A stretch of DNA of 64,000 nucleotides from Pseudomonas thermotolerans DSM 14292 (GCF_000364625.1 NZ_KB822607.1:1-64000); one strand, 5' to 3'. Positions 17,565-26,568 are shown, counted from the stretch's first letter. Made by a program: numbers and translations. Notes: generated by a model not told the origin, from the letters alone.

Positions 17565-18677
17565 TCAGCCTCCGAGCGCTTGGCGATACAGGCGCTGCCA
17601 GCGTTCGGCCTGGGCCGGCAGGTGGTAGCGGCCGAGCTGGGTGAGGCTGGCCTGGTGGCTGAGGTCCAGGCGCAGCTGGTGGTCGCGCAGCAGGCGTTCC
17701 ACCTGGTCGATCAGCTGGGCGAGCTCGCCGGGCGGGCTGAGCAGGCCGGATACCTCGTGTTCGAGCACGTCGGGGATGCCGCCGACGGCGAAGGCCGCCA
17801 CTGGCACGCCGGCCTGCATGGCCTCGAGCAGCACCATGGGGGTGCCTTCGGTGCGCGAGCTGATCACCAGCACGTCGAGGGCGCGCAGCCAGGCCGCCAT
17901 GTCGGTCTGGTAGCCAGGCAGCAGGATGCGCTCGGTGAGTCCGTTGGCCGCTATGCGCGCCTCCAGAGCCTGGCGTTGCGGGCCTTCGCCGAACAGCATG
18001 GCGTGCAGGCGGGGGTGGCGCTGGCAGAGTTCGATGGCCAGCTCGACGAACAGGTCCGGGCCTTTCTCGTGGCTGAGGCGGCCGATGAAGCCGATCAGCG
18101 GGGAACACGGGGCGCAGGCCGGGCGCGGCCAGGCGCTCTGCGGCGCCGGCGGCAGGCCGTTGGCGATGACCTGCAGCTTGTTGTGGTGCACCCCGGCCTG
18201 GTCGTGCTGGCGGGCGATGCTCTCGGCCACGCAGACCACCTTGCGCACCAGCGGGGTGCGGCACAGCTGCAGGCTCACCCAGGTGTAGAAGCGCTGCTTG
18301 CGGTTGCTCGGGGTGAAGCCGTGCTGGGTGGTGATCAGCGGCAGGCCGAAGCGCAGGGCGCTCAGCCAGCCGAACACCAGGCCCTTGAAGCCGTGGCCGT
18401 TGAGCAGCGCCGGGCGTGCCTCCGGCTGTGCCAGGAAATGCCACAGTTCGCCCAGGCCGTTGCAGCGGGTCAGGCGCACGCCGGCCTGGCGGAAGCGCTC
18501 GACCAGCTCCTCGGGGCCTTCGAGGAGCAGCACGTGGTGCTCCCCCGGAGCGTAGCGGCAGTGGTCCAGGAGCATGCGCTCCAGGCCGTAGAAACCGCCG
18601 CTGCCGAGGAGGTGGTAGATGCGCGGTGAGGCTTCCCTAGGCGCCGCACTCAATCGTTCGGCTGCTGCCGTATCCAT
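17565..18677 (-). CDS. Glycosyltransferase, family 4
   Basis: This 370-residue GT-B enzyme begins its fold at PRIYHLLGSGGFYGLERMLL. The C-terminal domain has PLIGFIGRLSHEKGPDLFVE and the retaining E-x7-E motif in RTEGTPMVLLEAMQAG. No membrane segment is seen, so it is cytoplasmic or peripheral. Its first 28 bases overlap the chain-length gene. It is one of three glycosyltransferases besides the priming enzyme, suggesting a repeat unit of at least four sugars. Confidence 0.85.
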   Translation of the reverse strand: MDTAAAERLSAAPREASPRIYHLLGSGGFYGLERMLLDHCRYAPGEHHVLLLEGPEELVERFRQAGVRLTRCNGLGELWHFLAQPEARPALLNGHGFKGLVFGWLSALRFGLPLITTQHGFTPSNRKQRFYTWVSLQLCRTPLVRKVVCVAESIARQHDQAGVHHNKLQVIANGLPPAPQSAWPRPACAPCSPLIGFIGRLSHEKGPDLFVELAIELCQRHPRLHAMLFGEGPQRQALEARIAANGLTERILLPGYQTDMAAWLRALDVLVISSRTEGTPMVLLEAMQAGVPVAAFAVGGIPDVLEHEVSGLLSPPGELAQLIDQVERLLRDHQLRLDLSHQASLTQLGRYHLPAQAERWQRLYRQALGG

Positions 18678-20206
18678 GGGAGACTCCTCGCACGGGTCGG
18701 GGGCGGCAGGGCTTCCTGCTCTGCATTGATGGTCATCAGCACCGGCAGACCGAGCTGCTGGGTGATCTGCGTCGGGTACTTGAAGCGGTGGTCGAACAGC
18801 TCGCGGATGTAGCCGACCGCTAGGGCCAGCAGTAGTGCGGTGAGCAGGCCCAGCGGGATGATCAGCAGGGGCTTCGGCGAGCTGGCCTCGCTGGGTTCCA
18901 GCGGCCGGCTGAGGATGCGCGCGTTGGACAGGCCGCCGTCGAGCAGCGAGCGGCTGCGGCTTTCCTCGTAGCGTTGGGTGTAGGTGAAGAACGCCTGGTG
19001 CAGCGCCTCGGTTTCGGTGTCCAGCTGGCGCAGGCTGCTCTGGGCGTCCTGCAGCTCGCGGATGCGCTTCTTGTATTCGTCGATGCGCTCCTTCTTCTGG
19101 GCGATCACTCCGGCGAGCACCTCCAGCTCCTTCTCGCGCTCGCGGATGCGGCTGCCGGCCAGCTGGAGGAACTGCTGGCGGGTGCGCTGGATCTGCGCCA
19201 GGGCGGTCTTCATCGGCACGCTGTTCTGCTGGTAGATCTCGCTGTCGAAGCCGTACTGGCTGATCTGCTCGATCAGACGGCTGCTCAGCTGGCGGATCTC
19301 GCGGTCCTCGAGGGCCACGTTGTCGACGATGCGGGTGAAGGTGTAGGGGAAGCTGTGGCTGGTCACCTTGGCCTTCTGCGCGGCGTCCAGGGCTTGCTTG
19401 AGGTGCTCGAGCCAGCGTTGGTTCTCCAGCTGGCGGTCACGGTGCTGGTTGAGCGCCTGCTCCTCCTGGTTGATGGCGTTGAGGCGGAAGGTGATCTCCT
19501 CCTGCGGGTTGGCCGCGCGGATTTCCTCGAGCAGCTTCAGGCGGCGCGTCTCGAGGGCCTTCAGGCGCTCCTGGTACTGGGCCTTCTTCTGTTCGTAGAA
19601 GTCTTCCGGCAGGTCGTTGGAGTGCAGTTCGTGGCGCTGCCGCAGGTAGTCGTCGAGCAGCTGGTTGACGAACAGCATGCCGAGCTGCGGGTCGGCGCTG
19701 CGGTAGACCACCGAGATGACGTTGGAGCCGGGCAGTGGGGAGATCTCCAGGTCCTCGAGCACCTGCAGGGTGAGCAGGTCGAGGGCCCTGTCGCGGGCCA
19801 CCGTCTCCTCGCTGCCGAAGAGGTTGCGCAGTGGGTCGATCAGGTTGCTGCTCAGCAGGCTCTTCTCGGGCTGGAAATGGCCTTGTTCGCGCAGCTTGGC
19901 GAGGGTGCCGCGGACTAGTTCCGGCGAGCGCAGGATGCTGCTCTCGGTCTCCATGTCGGCCAGGGTCGGCGGCAGGAACTTGTCGGTATCCTGATGCAGA
20001 GCGGCGTTGGCGGGGTCGGTCTGCGCCACCTTCTTCGACTGCACCATCACTTCCGCCTCGATGTCGTAGACCTTCTGCATCAGCAGCGGCAGCAGCAGGG
20101 CGATGGCGGCGAACACCAGGAACACCCGCCTGATCAGCGGCAGGTTGGCGAACAGGATGCGCAGGAACTCATGCAGCGGGTTCTCGCTTCGGGCTATGGC
20201 GTTCAT
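18650..20206 (-). CDS. Wzz/GumC-like chain-length (polysaccharide co-polymerase) protein
   Basis: This 518-residue protein has membrane segments at about 24-44 and 452-472 flanking a large periplasmic region rich in coiled coil (for example YEQKKAQYQERLKALETRR and REREKELEVLAGVIAQKKER). A Wzz signature lies near the N-terminus, and the proline-rich segment before the second anchor reads SRPLEPSEASSPKPLLIIPL. It has no cytoplasmic kinase domain, so it would pair with the separate P-loop protein encoded two genes upstream. It starts two bases from the export lipoprotein stop. Confidence 0.85.
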   Translation of the reverse strand: MNAIARSENPLHEFLRILFANLPLIRRVFLVFAAIALLLPLLMQKVYDIEAEVMVQSKKVAQTDPANAALHQDTDKFLPPTLADMETESSILRSPELVRGTLAKLREQGHFQPEKSLLSSNLIDPLRNLFGSEETVARDRALDLLTLQVLEDLEISPLPGSNVISVVYRSADPQLGMLFVNQLLDDYLRQRHELHSNDLPEDFYEQKKAQYQERLKALETRRLKLLEEIRAANPQEEITFRLNAINQEEQALNQHRDRQLENQRWLEHLKQALDAAQKAKVTSHSFPYTFTRIVDNVALEDREIRQLSSRLIEQISQYGFDSEIYQQNSVPMKTALAQIQRTRQQFLQLAGSRIREREKELEVLAGVIAQKKERIDEYKKRIRELQDAQSSLRQLDTETEALHQAFFTYTQRYEESRSRSLLDGGLSNARILSRPLEPSEASSPKPLLIIPLGLLTALLLALAVGYIRELFDHRFKYPTQITQQLGLPVLMTINAEQEALPPPTRARSLPWIRQQPND

Positions 20207-20208
20207 GG

Positions 20209-21213
20209 CTATTCGCTGTCCTTGTTGTCGACCCGGTACGAGAAGCCGAAGTTGAAGCCGCTGAACAGCACCACGTCGGCCAGCTGCTTGGCGGTGTCGC
20301 CGGCTTTGGCCAGGCCGGTGCGCGGCACGTAGAGCAGGTCGTCGGGCTGCAGGTAGGCCATGCTGGCGGCGTTGTCCTTGAGCAGCGCCTTGACGTCGTA
20401 GGTGCGCGCCAGCACCTGGTCGCCCTGGCGATGGAGGATCAGCACCGAATCCAGCGCCGCGGTGGTCGGGTTGTGGCCGCGGGCCAGGGTCAGGGCCTCG
20501 AGCACCGAGACCGGACGGCGGATCGGGTAGGCGCCGGGCTGGCCCACCTCGCCGAGCACGTAGACCTCGTTGGCCGCGGTGGACTTGAGCAGAACGTCCA
20601 CCTGCACCGGGCCGACCTCCTTGCGGTAGCGGTCGTTCAGGTAATTTTGCAGCTCCTCGCGGCTCATGCCGCTGAGCCGCACGTTGCCGAGCAGCGGGAA
20701 GCTGGCGGTGCCGTCGGCGCCCACGGTGATCTCCCGGCTCATCCCGCTGGAGGGGCTGAACAGGGCGTCGCGCAGCTGCTGGGTGCGACTCTGGCCCTTG
20801 GGCACCGACACGGTGATCAGCGGGTTCTGCAGGGTGTCGCGGAAGCGTTCGGTGAGCAGGGTCTGCACCTGGTTGACGGTCAGCCCCTCGACCTTGAGGC
20901 TGCCCACGTAGGGCAGGTTGATGGTGCCGTCGGGCATCACCGTCTTCACTCCGGAAAGGCCGTCGGCGGTGAGGAACAGCACCTCCAGGTGGTCGCCGCT
21001 CTGGATCCGGTATTCCGAGGTGGAGCCCGTGTCGATGTAGAAGATCACGTCGAGCACGTCCTGCGGACGCAGCAGCAGGGTGACCGGGATCAGTTCGCTG
21101 CTGCTCGCCTGCGCCTCGGGGGCGGTGAGGATGCGGGCGGGAATGCTGCTGTCGATTTCCTGGGTGCTGCAGCCGGCCAGGGCGGCAAGCAGCACGAGCG
21201 GTAGATGTTTCAT
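20209..21213 (-). CDS. Wza-like outer-membrane polysaccharide export lipoprotein
   Basis: The 334-residue protein has a lipobox LAAL-AGC with Cys15 as lipidation site. The polysaccharide export domain includes YRIQSGDHLEVLFLTADGLS and MPDGTINLPYVGSLKVEGLT. Two SLBB-type repeats follow (ITVGADGTASFPLLGNVRLS, and EVYVLGEVGQPGAYPIRRPV). It forms the outer-membrane channel working with the Wzz-like protein. The end FSGFNFGFSYRVDNKDSE may be the amphipathic barrel-forming part. Confidence 0.9.
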   Translation of the reverse strand: MKHLPLVLLAALAGCSTQEIDSSIPARILTAPEAQASSSELIPVTLLLRPQDVLDVIFYIDTGSTSEYRIQSGDHLEVLFLTADGLSGVKTVMPDGTINLPYVGSLKVEGLTVNQVQTLLTERFRDTLQNPLITVSVPKGQSRTQQLRDALFSPSSGMSREITVGADGTASFPLLGNVRLSGMSREELQNYLNDRYRKEVGPVQVDVLLKSTAANEVYVLGEVGQPGAYPIRRPVSVLEALTLARGHNPTTAALDSVLILHRQGDQVLARTYDVKALLKDNAASMAYLQPDDLLYVPRTGLAKAGDTAKQLADVVLFSGFNFGFSYRVDNKDSE

Positions 21214-21230
21214 GGCGGCTTCCCCTGTCT

Positions 21231-21899
21231 TTAGAGAAGGTTGTAGAGCCACTTCGGGATGTAGAAGCGGCGCGCGTTGAAGACGCTGCCGAGCAGCTTG
21301 GCGTTGGCCTGGCGCAGGCGCTCCACGGCGGCCTGGGCCACTTCCCAGCGGGTCGTCTCGGCGCGCACCACGAGGATCACTCCGTCGGCGAGAGCAGCCA
21401 GGCCGAGGGCGTTGCTGCTGCTGTAGACCGCTTCGCTGTCGATCACCACGAAGCGGTACTGGGCGCTCAGGCAGCTGAGCACCCATTCCATGTCCTCGGC
21501 GGTGAAGTGCCCGGCGGCGTTGTCCGGCTGGCCGAGCGGCAGCAGATCGAAGGCCTGTCCGGAGATGCGCTGCACGTATTCGTCGATGTGCTTTTCGGGC
21601 GCCTCGCTGAGCAGCAGCTCGAACAGCCCGGGGTCGGCGCCCATCCCCAGCCGTGCGCTGAGGCCGTTGCCGGAGGTGTCGGCGTCCACCAGCAGGACCT
21701 TGCCCTTGGCGGTCTGGGCCAGCTGCCTGGCCAGACACTGGGCGCTGGTGGTGGTCCCGCAGCCGCTGGTCGGGGCGGTGAGCAGCAGCACCCGGCATTC
21801 CTGGTCGAGCACGGTGGCCGCCAGGTTGAGCTCGCTGGGGTTGAGGACCGGCTTGTCGAACCCCAGCAGCAGGGTGCTTTCTTTGGTGAGCATGTTCAT
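21231..21899 (-). CDS. CpsD/BY-kinase-like P-loop protein lacking the Walker A lysine
   Basis: This 222-residue protein has the fold of bacterial tyrosine autokinases and MinD-like ATPases. Walker A' is KVLLVDADTSGNGLSARLG (about 67-85) and Walker B is FVVIDSEAV. The Walker A position reads APTSGCGTTTSA (42-53), so threonine replaces the catalytic lysine of GxGK[ST]. The C-terminus has two tyrosines (RRFYIPKWLYNLL) but no tyrosine cluster. It may be an inactive or very atypical kinase acting as partner of the Wzz-like protein. The start at 21899 is chosen because the longer frame overlaps the priming transferase. Confidence 0.75.
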   Translation of the reverse strand: MNMLTKESTLLLGFDKPVLNPSELNLAATVLDQECRVLLLTAPTSGCGTTTSAQCLARQLAQTAKGKVLLVDADTSGNGLSARLGMGADPGLFELLLSEAPEKHIDEYVQRISGQAFDLLPLGQPDNAAGHFTAEDMEWVLSCLSAQYRFVVIDSEAVYSSSNALGLAALADGVILVVRAETTRWEVAQAAVERLRQANAKLLGSVFNARRFYIPKWLYNLL

Positions 21900-21942
21900 G
21901 CGGCTGTCTCCCTGATCTGATTGCGAGCCGAGTCGCGCGGGG

Positions 21943-22710
21943 TCAACTGGCGCCGTGTCCACGCAGGACCTCGGCAGGGGTCTTCAGCAGGATCAGCAGG
22001 TCGAGCAGCGGTCCCTGGCGGCGGATGTAGTCCATGTCGAGCTTGACCCGTTCGTCGAAGTCGATGTCGCTGCGCCCGGAGATCTGCCAGAGGCCGGTGA
22101 TCCCCGGATAGACGCTGAGACGGCTGAGATGGCGGGTGTCGTAGCGGCTGGCGCCGAAGGAGGTGGGCCGCGGGCCGATCAGGCGCATGTCGCCGCGCAC
22201 CACGTTGAACAGGTTGGGCAGCTCGTCCAGGCTGGTGCGGCGCAGCCAGCGGCCGATCGGGGTCACCCGTGGGTCGTTGTCGATCTTGAAGTCGATGGCG
22301 TCGGCGCCGTGCTTGTTCAGGTGACGCAACGACTCCTTCAGCTCCTCGGCGTTGGTCACCATGGTGCGGAACTTGAACATGTTGAAGTGCCGACCGCGGT
22401 AGCCGGTGCGGCGCTGCACGAAGAGCACCGGACCGGGGCTGCTCAGCTTGACCAGCACGGCGATGCCCAGCAGCACGGGCAGCAGCAGGACGAGCAGGAC
22501 CAGGGCGATGCCCGCCTCGGCGTAGCGCTTGGTCCGCGACAGGGTCCAGGGGCGGCCGCCACGTCGGCCGGTGATCCAGCCGCGGTTGTGAACCCACAAG
22601 GCCTCTTCGATCTTCTGCCGCTGTTCCGGGTCGCTGCGTTTTTCCCGGACGTGGACTGGTGCGCGCTGCTCAAGGCTCCGTTCGCTGGGGTTGAGGACCG
22701 GGGCGTTCAT
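21943..22710 (-). CDS. Priming sugar-1-phosphate transferase (bacterial sugar transferase family)
   Basis: The 255-residue protein has one membrane segment at about 66-88 and the catalytic domain of the WbaP/WcaJ/PglC family. The blocks visible are SSPGPVLFVQRRTGYRGRHF, FKFRTMV, RRTSLDELPNLFNVVRGDM, LIGPRP and YPGITGLWQISGRSDIDFDE. It lacks the N-terminal four-helix and CoA-binding-like domains of full WbaP/WcaJ, so it is a short monotopic form. It transfers the first sugar phosphate to undecaprenyl phosphate. Its start overlaps the epimerase by 41 bases. Confidence 0.9.
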   Translation of the reverse strand: MNAPVLNPSERSLEQRAPVHVREKRSDPEQRQKIEEALWVHNRGWITGRRGGRPWTLSRTKRYAEAGIALVLLVLLLPVLLGIAVLVKLSSPGPVLFVQRRTGYRGRHFNMFKFRTMVTNAEELKESLRHLNKHGADAIDFKIDNDPRVTPIGRWLRRTSLDELPNLFNVVRGDMRLIGPRPTSFGASRYDTRHLSRLSVYPGITGLWQISGRSDIDFDERVKLDMDYIRRQGPLLDLLILLKTPAEVLRGHGAS

Positions 22711-23782
22711 GACTAAGTCCCTCGAATGTCTGTTTGTTGTGGGTGTAGGCAGTCGTCAGCCCCTCGGCAGGGGTGATCTTGTAGTAGTCGGTGAACCAGG
22801 CGACGAAGCGGGTCAGCCCTTCCTCGAGGTCGATCCGCGGCTGGAAGTCGGTATCCCGCTGCAGCTCGGCGGTGTCGGCATAGGTGTCGAGCACGTCGCC
22901 GGGCTGCAGGGGCAGCAGCTCGCGCCGAGCCTTGCGCCCCAGCAGCCGCTCCAGCAGATCGACGTAGTCGGTCAGGGCCACCGGTCGGCTGCCACCGATG
23001 TTGTACAGCCGCCAGGGCGCCCGACTGCTGTCCGCCTGGGGATTCTCGGCATCCCAGTGCGGGTTGCCCCGGGGGGGCTGTGGCAGCAGTCGCACCAGGC
23101 TCTCGATGATGTCGTCGATGTAGGTGAAGTCGCGGCGGTGTCGGCCGTGGTTGAACAGGCGCAGCGGCCGGCCCTCGACGATCGCCTGGGCGAACTGGAT
23201 CGGCGACATGTCCGGCCGGCCCCAGGGGCCGTAGACGGTGAAGAAGCGCAGTCCGGTGGCGGGGATGCCGAACAGGTGGCTGTAGCTGTGAGCCATCAGC
23301 TCGTTGGCCTTCTTGCTCGCCGCGTACAGCGACAGCGGATGGTCGACGTTGTCGCGCACCGAGTAGGGGGTGCGCTGGTTGGCGCCGTACACCGAGCTGG
23401 ACGAGGCGTAGACCAGGTGCCGTACCGGGTGCCGGCGGCAGCCCTCGAGGACGTTGAGGAAGCCCACCAGGTTGCTCTGCACGTAGCTGTGCGGATGTTC
23501 CAGCGAGTAGCGCACGCCGGCCTGGGCGGCCAGATGCACCACCACCTCCGGACGCTGCTCGGCGAATAGCCGGGCCATGCCGTCGTCGTCGGCGAGGTCC
23601 AGGCGCAGCAGCGGGAAGTCGCCGGCCTCGCGGCGGATCCAGCGCAGGCGGGCTTCCTTCAGCGCCGGGTCGTAGTAGGCGTTGAAGTTGTCCAGGCCGA
23701 TGACCTCGTGGCCGTCGAGGAGCAGACGACGTACGCAATGGGCGCCGATGAAGCCGGCGGCGCCGGTGACCAGCACCTTCAT
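22670..23782 (-). CDS. UDP-glucuronate 4-epimerase (NAD-dependent epimerase)
   Basis: This 370-residue SDR enzyme begins MKVLVTGAAGFIGAHCVRRL with the NAD-binding GxxGxxG. It has YASSSSVYG and the catalytic YAASK, then RFFTVYGPWGRPDMSP, typical of UDP-glucuronate 4-epimerases. It would convert the Ugd product to UDP-galacturonate. The last 30 or so residues (LSHERPGPQPQRTEP end) extend past the usual end and overlap the priming transferase start. It overlaps ugd by four bases. Substrate specificity is inferred from the pairing with ugd. Confidence 0.85.
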   Translation of the reverse strand: MKVLVTGAAGFIGAHCVRRLLLDGHEVIGLDNFNAYYDPALKEARLRWIRREAGDFPLLRLDLADDDGMARLFAEQRPEVVVHLAAQAGVRYSLEHPHSYVQSNLVGFLNVLEGCRRHPVRHLVYASSSSVYGANQRTPYSVRDNVDHPLSLYAASKKANELMAHSYSHLFGIPATGLRFFTVYGPWGRPDMSPIQFAQAIVEGRPLRLFNHGRHRRDFTYIDDIIESLVRLLPQPPRGNPHWDAENPQADSSRAPWRLYNIGGSRPVALTDYVDLLERLLGRKARRELLPLQPGDVLDTYADTAELQRDTDFQPRIDLEEGLTRFVAWFTDYYKITPAEGLTTAYTHNKQTFEGLSHERPGPQPQRTEP

Positions 23783-25140
23783 TGCGCACCTGCCTGGACC
23801 TGGTAGGGCGGCACGTGCGGCAGACCGATGCCCAGGTAGTGCAGCCCGGCGGCGGCCACCTGGGCGGGGTTGTAGAGGTTGCGGCCGTCGATGATCAGGC
23901 GGTCGCGCAGCTTGCTGGCCAGCAGCTCGAAGTCCACCACCCGGAAGGCCTTCCACTCGGTGCAGATCACCAGGGCGTCGGCATTCTGCAGGGTGTCGTC
24001 GCGGGTGGCGCAGAGCACCAAGTCGTCGCGGTAGCCGTAGATGCCCCGGCACTCGGACATGGCCTCGGGGTCGAAGGCGCGCACCGTCGCTCCCTCGCGC
24101 CACAGGGCCTCCATCAGGTCGCGGCTGGGCGCCTCGCGCATGTCGTCGGTGTTCGGCTTGAAGGCCAGCCCCCAGATGGCGATGGACTTGCCGGCCAGGC
24201 CGTCAGGGTAGTGCTGCTTGAGCTTGCGGAACAGCACCTGGCGCTGCTGCTCGTTGACCTCCTGAACGCTCTGCAGCAGACGCAGCGGCTGGCCGTTGCT
24301 GGCCGCGGTGTGCAGCAGGGCGCGCAGGTCCTTCGGGAAGCAGGAGCCGCCGAAGCCGCAGCCGGGGTAGATGAAGTGGTAGCCGATGCGCGGATCGGAG
24401 CCGATGCCCTTGCGCACCGCCTCGATGTCCGCCCCCAACTGCTCGGCCAGGTTGGCCAGCTCGTTCATCAGGCTGATGCGGGTGGCGAGCATGGCGTTGG
24501 CCGCGTACTTGGTCAGCTCCGCACTGCGGTTGTCCATGAAGATCAGCTTGTCATGGTTGCGGCAGAAGGGCGCGTAGATCTCGGCCAACTGGGCCCGGGC
24601 CTCGTCGTCGTCGGTGCCGATGATGATGCGGTCGGGGCGGGTGCAGTCGTTGACCGCGTTGCCTTCCTTGAGGAACTCCGGGTTGGACACCACCCGTACC
24701 CGCAGATGGTCCTTGCCCTGGCGGCCGAGCTCCTCGCGGGCGGTAGCCGCTACCTGGCTGGCGGTCCCCACCGGTACCGTGGACTTGATCACCAGGGTGC
24801 GGTCCTCCTCCATGTGCCGGGCGATCTCGCGGGTCACCGCCAGTACCTGGCTGAGATCGGCCGAGCCGTCCTCGTCGGGCGGCGTACCGACTGCGATGAA
24901 GATCACTTGGCCGTGGATGATGGCGTCGCGGGCCTGGGTGCTGAAGGCCAGGCGGCCGTCGCGCAGGTTGTCCTCGAGGAGTTCGGGCAGGCCCGGCTCC
25001 TGGATGGGCGGAACCCCGCGCTGCAGCTGCTGGATCTTCCGTTCGTCGATGTCCACGCAGACGACTCGATGCCCAACGTCTGCCAGGGTGGCTGCTTGGA
25101 CGAGACCCACATAACCGATACCGAAGACACTGACGTCCAT
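23779..25140 (-). CDS. ugd: UDP-glucose 6-dehydrogenase
   Basis: The 453-residue enzyme oxidises UDP-glucose to UDP-glucuronate with two NAD. The N-terminal Rossmann motif is FGIGYVGLVQAATLADVGH. The catalytic cysteine is in YPGCGFGGSCFPKDLRALLH. NPEFLKEGNAVND and AIWGLAFKPNTDDMREAPS are also family blocks. It is the first gene of the island operon, with a GAGG ribosome site nine bases before the ATG, and supplies the acidic sugar nucleotide. Confidence 0.95.
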   Translation of the reverse strand: MDVSVFGIGYVGLVQAATLADVGHRVVCVDIDERKIQQLQRGVPPIQEPGLPELLEDNLRDGRLAFSTQARDAIIHGQVIFIAVGTPPDEDGSADLSQVLAVTREIARHMEEDRTLVIKSTVPVGTASQVAATAREELGRQGKDHLRVRVVSNPEFLKEGNAVNDCTRPDRIIIGTDDDEARAQLAEIYAPFCRNHDKLIFMDNRSAELTKYAANAMLATRISLMNELANLAEQLGADIEAVRKGIGSDPRIGYHFIYPGCGFGGSCFPKDLRALLHTAASNGQPLRLLQSVQEVNEQQRQVLFRKLKQHYPDGLAGKSIAIWGLAFKPNTDDMREAPSRDLMEALWREGATVRAFDPEAMSECRGIYGYRDDLVLCATRDDTLQNADALVICTEWKAFRVVDFELLASKLRDRLIIDGRNLYNPAQVAAAGLHYLGIGLPHVPPYQVQAGAQ

Positions 25141-25186
25141 GTTGGCGAACCTCGAATTAGCAGTTGCCGAGCGCTTTTCGTGTGGA

Positions 25187-25214
25187 GGTATAGGCGATCC
25201 GGTCGGGGGGTCAA
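25187..25214 (-). promoter_or_regulatory. Sigma-70-type promoter for the polysaccharide operon
   Basis: On the minus strand TTGACC (25209-25214) is followed 16 bases later by TATACC (25187-25192), about 47 bases before the ugd ATG. It is the best promoter-like pair upstream of the 15-kb operon. Confidence 0.55.
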
Positions 25215-25233
25215 ACAGCCATCCGGGTCTCCG

Positions 25234-25256
25234 AATTGGCTGTTATTTCGCCAATT
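25234..25256. promoter_or_regulatory. Inverted repeat upstream of the ugd promoter
   Basis: AATTGGC (25234-25240) and GCCAATT (25250-25256) form a dyad with a 9-base spacer, about 20 bases upstream of the predicted -35. The position suits an activator or other regulator; none is assigned. Confidence 0.4.
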
Positions 25257-25471
25257 TCGCTGATAGCTCTTTGCCCATCAGAGGGTTACGAAGCGAATTT
25301 CGAGCTTTTGGTGACGGGAAAATGACTAATCGATCCGACGAACGGACAGATTGACGTTATATTGGCGCTTCTTGGAGGCGGGGGCTTTTATTCCTAAAAT
25401 CTCGCATTCCGCTTTCGCGGTTCCGGGCCGGTATTCCTGACCGCCCGCCCACCTCCTCTCATGGTTGCGAT

Positions 25472-26365
25472 ATGCACGATCCGGATTTTTCTCAGCGTTT
25501 CCTCTTCGACGACTACGACGTGCGCGGCGAACTGGTCGCCCTCGACGCCAGCTACCAGCACGTGCTGGCCAAGCACCCCTATCCGGAGCCGGTGGCGCAA
25601 CTGCTCGGTGAGATGCTGGCGGCCGGGGCGTTGCTGATCGGCACCCTGAAGTTCGACGGCCTGCTGGTGCTGCAGGCGCGTTCCTCGGGCAGCGTGCCCC
25701 TGCTGATGGTGGAGTGCTCGAGCGCCGGCGAGGTGCGCGGCATCGCCCGCTACCATGCTGAGCAGATCGGCAGCGGTGACGGCATGCGCGAGATGATGCC
25801 CGAGGGGGTGCTGGCGATTACCATCGACCCGGCCGAAGGCCAGCGCTACCAGGGCATCGTGGCCCTCGACGGCGCCAGCCTGGCGGCCAGCCTGTCCGCC
25901 TACTTCGCTAACTCCGAGCAGCTGCCCACGCGCTTCTGGCTGAACGCCGACGGCCGGCGTGCCCGCGGGCTGCTGCTTCAGCAGCTGCCCGCCGATCGTC
26001 AGAAGGATCCCGAGGAACGTGCCGCGATCTGGCAGCATGTGGTGACCCTGGCGGATACTCTGAATGCCGAGGAACTGCTGGCCTTGGACAACGAGACCCT
26101 GCTGCACCGGCTCTACCACCAGGAGGCGGTGCGCCTGTTCGATCCCAGGGTCCTGCGCTTCCGCTGCAGCTGTTCGCGGGAGCGTTCGGCGCGGGCGCTG
26201 GTCAGTCTGGGCCAGGAGGAAGCGGAAAAGCTCCTTGCCGAGCGCGGCGGCAGCGTGGAGATCGACTGCCAGTTCTGCAACCAGCGCTACCTGTTCGATG
26301 CCGCCGACGTCGCCCAGCTGTTCGCCGGGGGCGGCGTGCAGCCGGCCTCGGAAACCCGCCACTAG
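25472..26365 (+). CDS. hslO: Hsp33 redox-regulated chaperone
   Basis: This 297-residue holdase is activated by oxidation. The N-terminal domain starts [20 protein letters not shown]. The C-terminal zinc switch has the four cysteines in FRCSCSRER and DCQFCNQRY (CxC and CxxC). In the PAO1 genome, as remembered, it lies very near hslR; here 19 kb of polysaccharide genes separate them. The ugd gene starts 331 bases upstream on the other strand, with the shared region described separately. Confidence 0.95.
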   Translation: MHDPDFSQRFLFDDYDVRGELVALDASYQHVLAKHPYPEPVAQLLGEMLAAGALLIGTLKFDGLLVLQARSSGSVPLLMVECSSAGEVRGIARYHAEQIGSGDGMREMMPEGVLAITIDPAEGQRYQGIVALDGASLAASLSAYFANSEQLPTRFWLNADGRRARGLLLQQLPADRQKDPEERAAIWQHVVTLADTLNAEELLALDNETLLHRLYHQEAVRLFDPRVLRFRCSCSRERSARALVSLGQEEAEKLLAERGGSVEIDCQFCNQRYLFDAADVAQLFAGGGVQPASETRH

Positions 26366-26476
26366 GGATACCGGACGATCGCCGCGGATGGCGAACATTG
26401 CCGACGGATCTTCGGCAAAGGGCGATGATCGCCCCGCGCACGGATTGAAGGCTGCACGGATGCCGGGCTTTCTGGC

Positions 26477-26482
26477 ATAATC
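26477..26482 (+). promoter_or_regulatory. Candidate -10 box (CATAAT) for pckA
   Basis: CATAAT in 'tctggcataatcgcg' lies 87 bases before the pckA ATG and matches five of six positions of the -10 consensus. No convincing -35 at 16-18 bases was found. Confidence 0.35.
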
Positions 26483-26568
26483 GCGCGCACTTTTTTCTCG
26501 CTGTAGTGGTGCCGAGGCTCCTACTACATACCGTTCGGAAGCCCGGCCTAGAGCCGATGGGGACTCAC

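Larger units (their letters stand above)
25141..25471. other. Intergenic region between ugd and hslO
   Basis: This 331-base stretch holds the minus-strand promoter at 25187-25214 and the dyad at 25234-25256. The hslO-proximal half (25300-25400) is AT-richer than its surroundings. It contains 'ttgacgttatattggc' near 25351, a possible -35/-10 region for hslO that was not resolved. No gene is visible in it. Confidence 0.4.

Noticed and set aside
19000..20000. Long plus-strand frame antisense to the chain-length gene (18974-19918)
   Set aside because: Its leucine/valine-rich sequence is the mirror of the coiled-coil codons on the other strand; no start signal.
26390..26440. Small hairpins between hslO and pckA (tgccga...tcggca; gggcga...tcgccc) as a terminator
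   Set aside because: Short stems with no T-run; chance pairing is likely in this GC-rich sequence.
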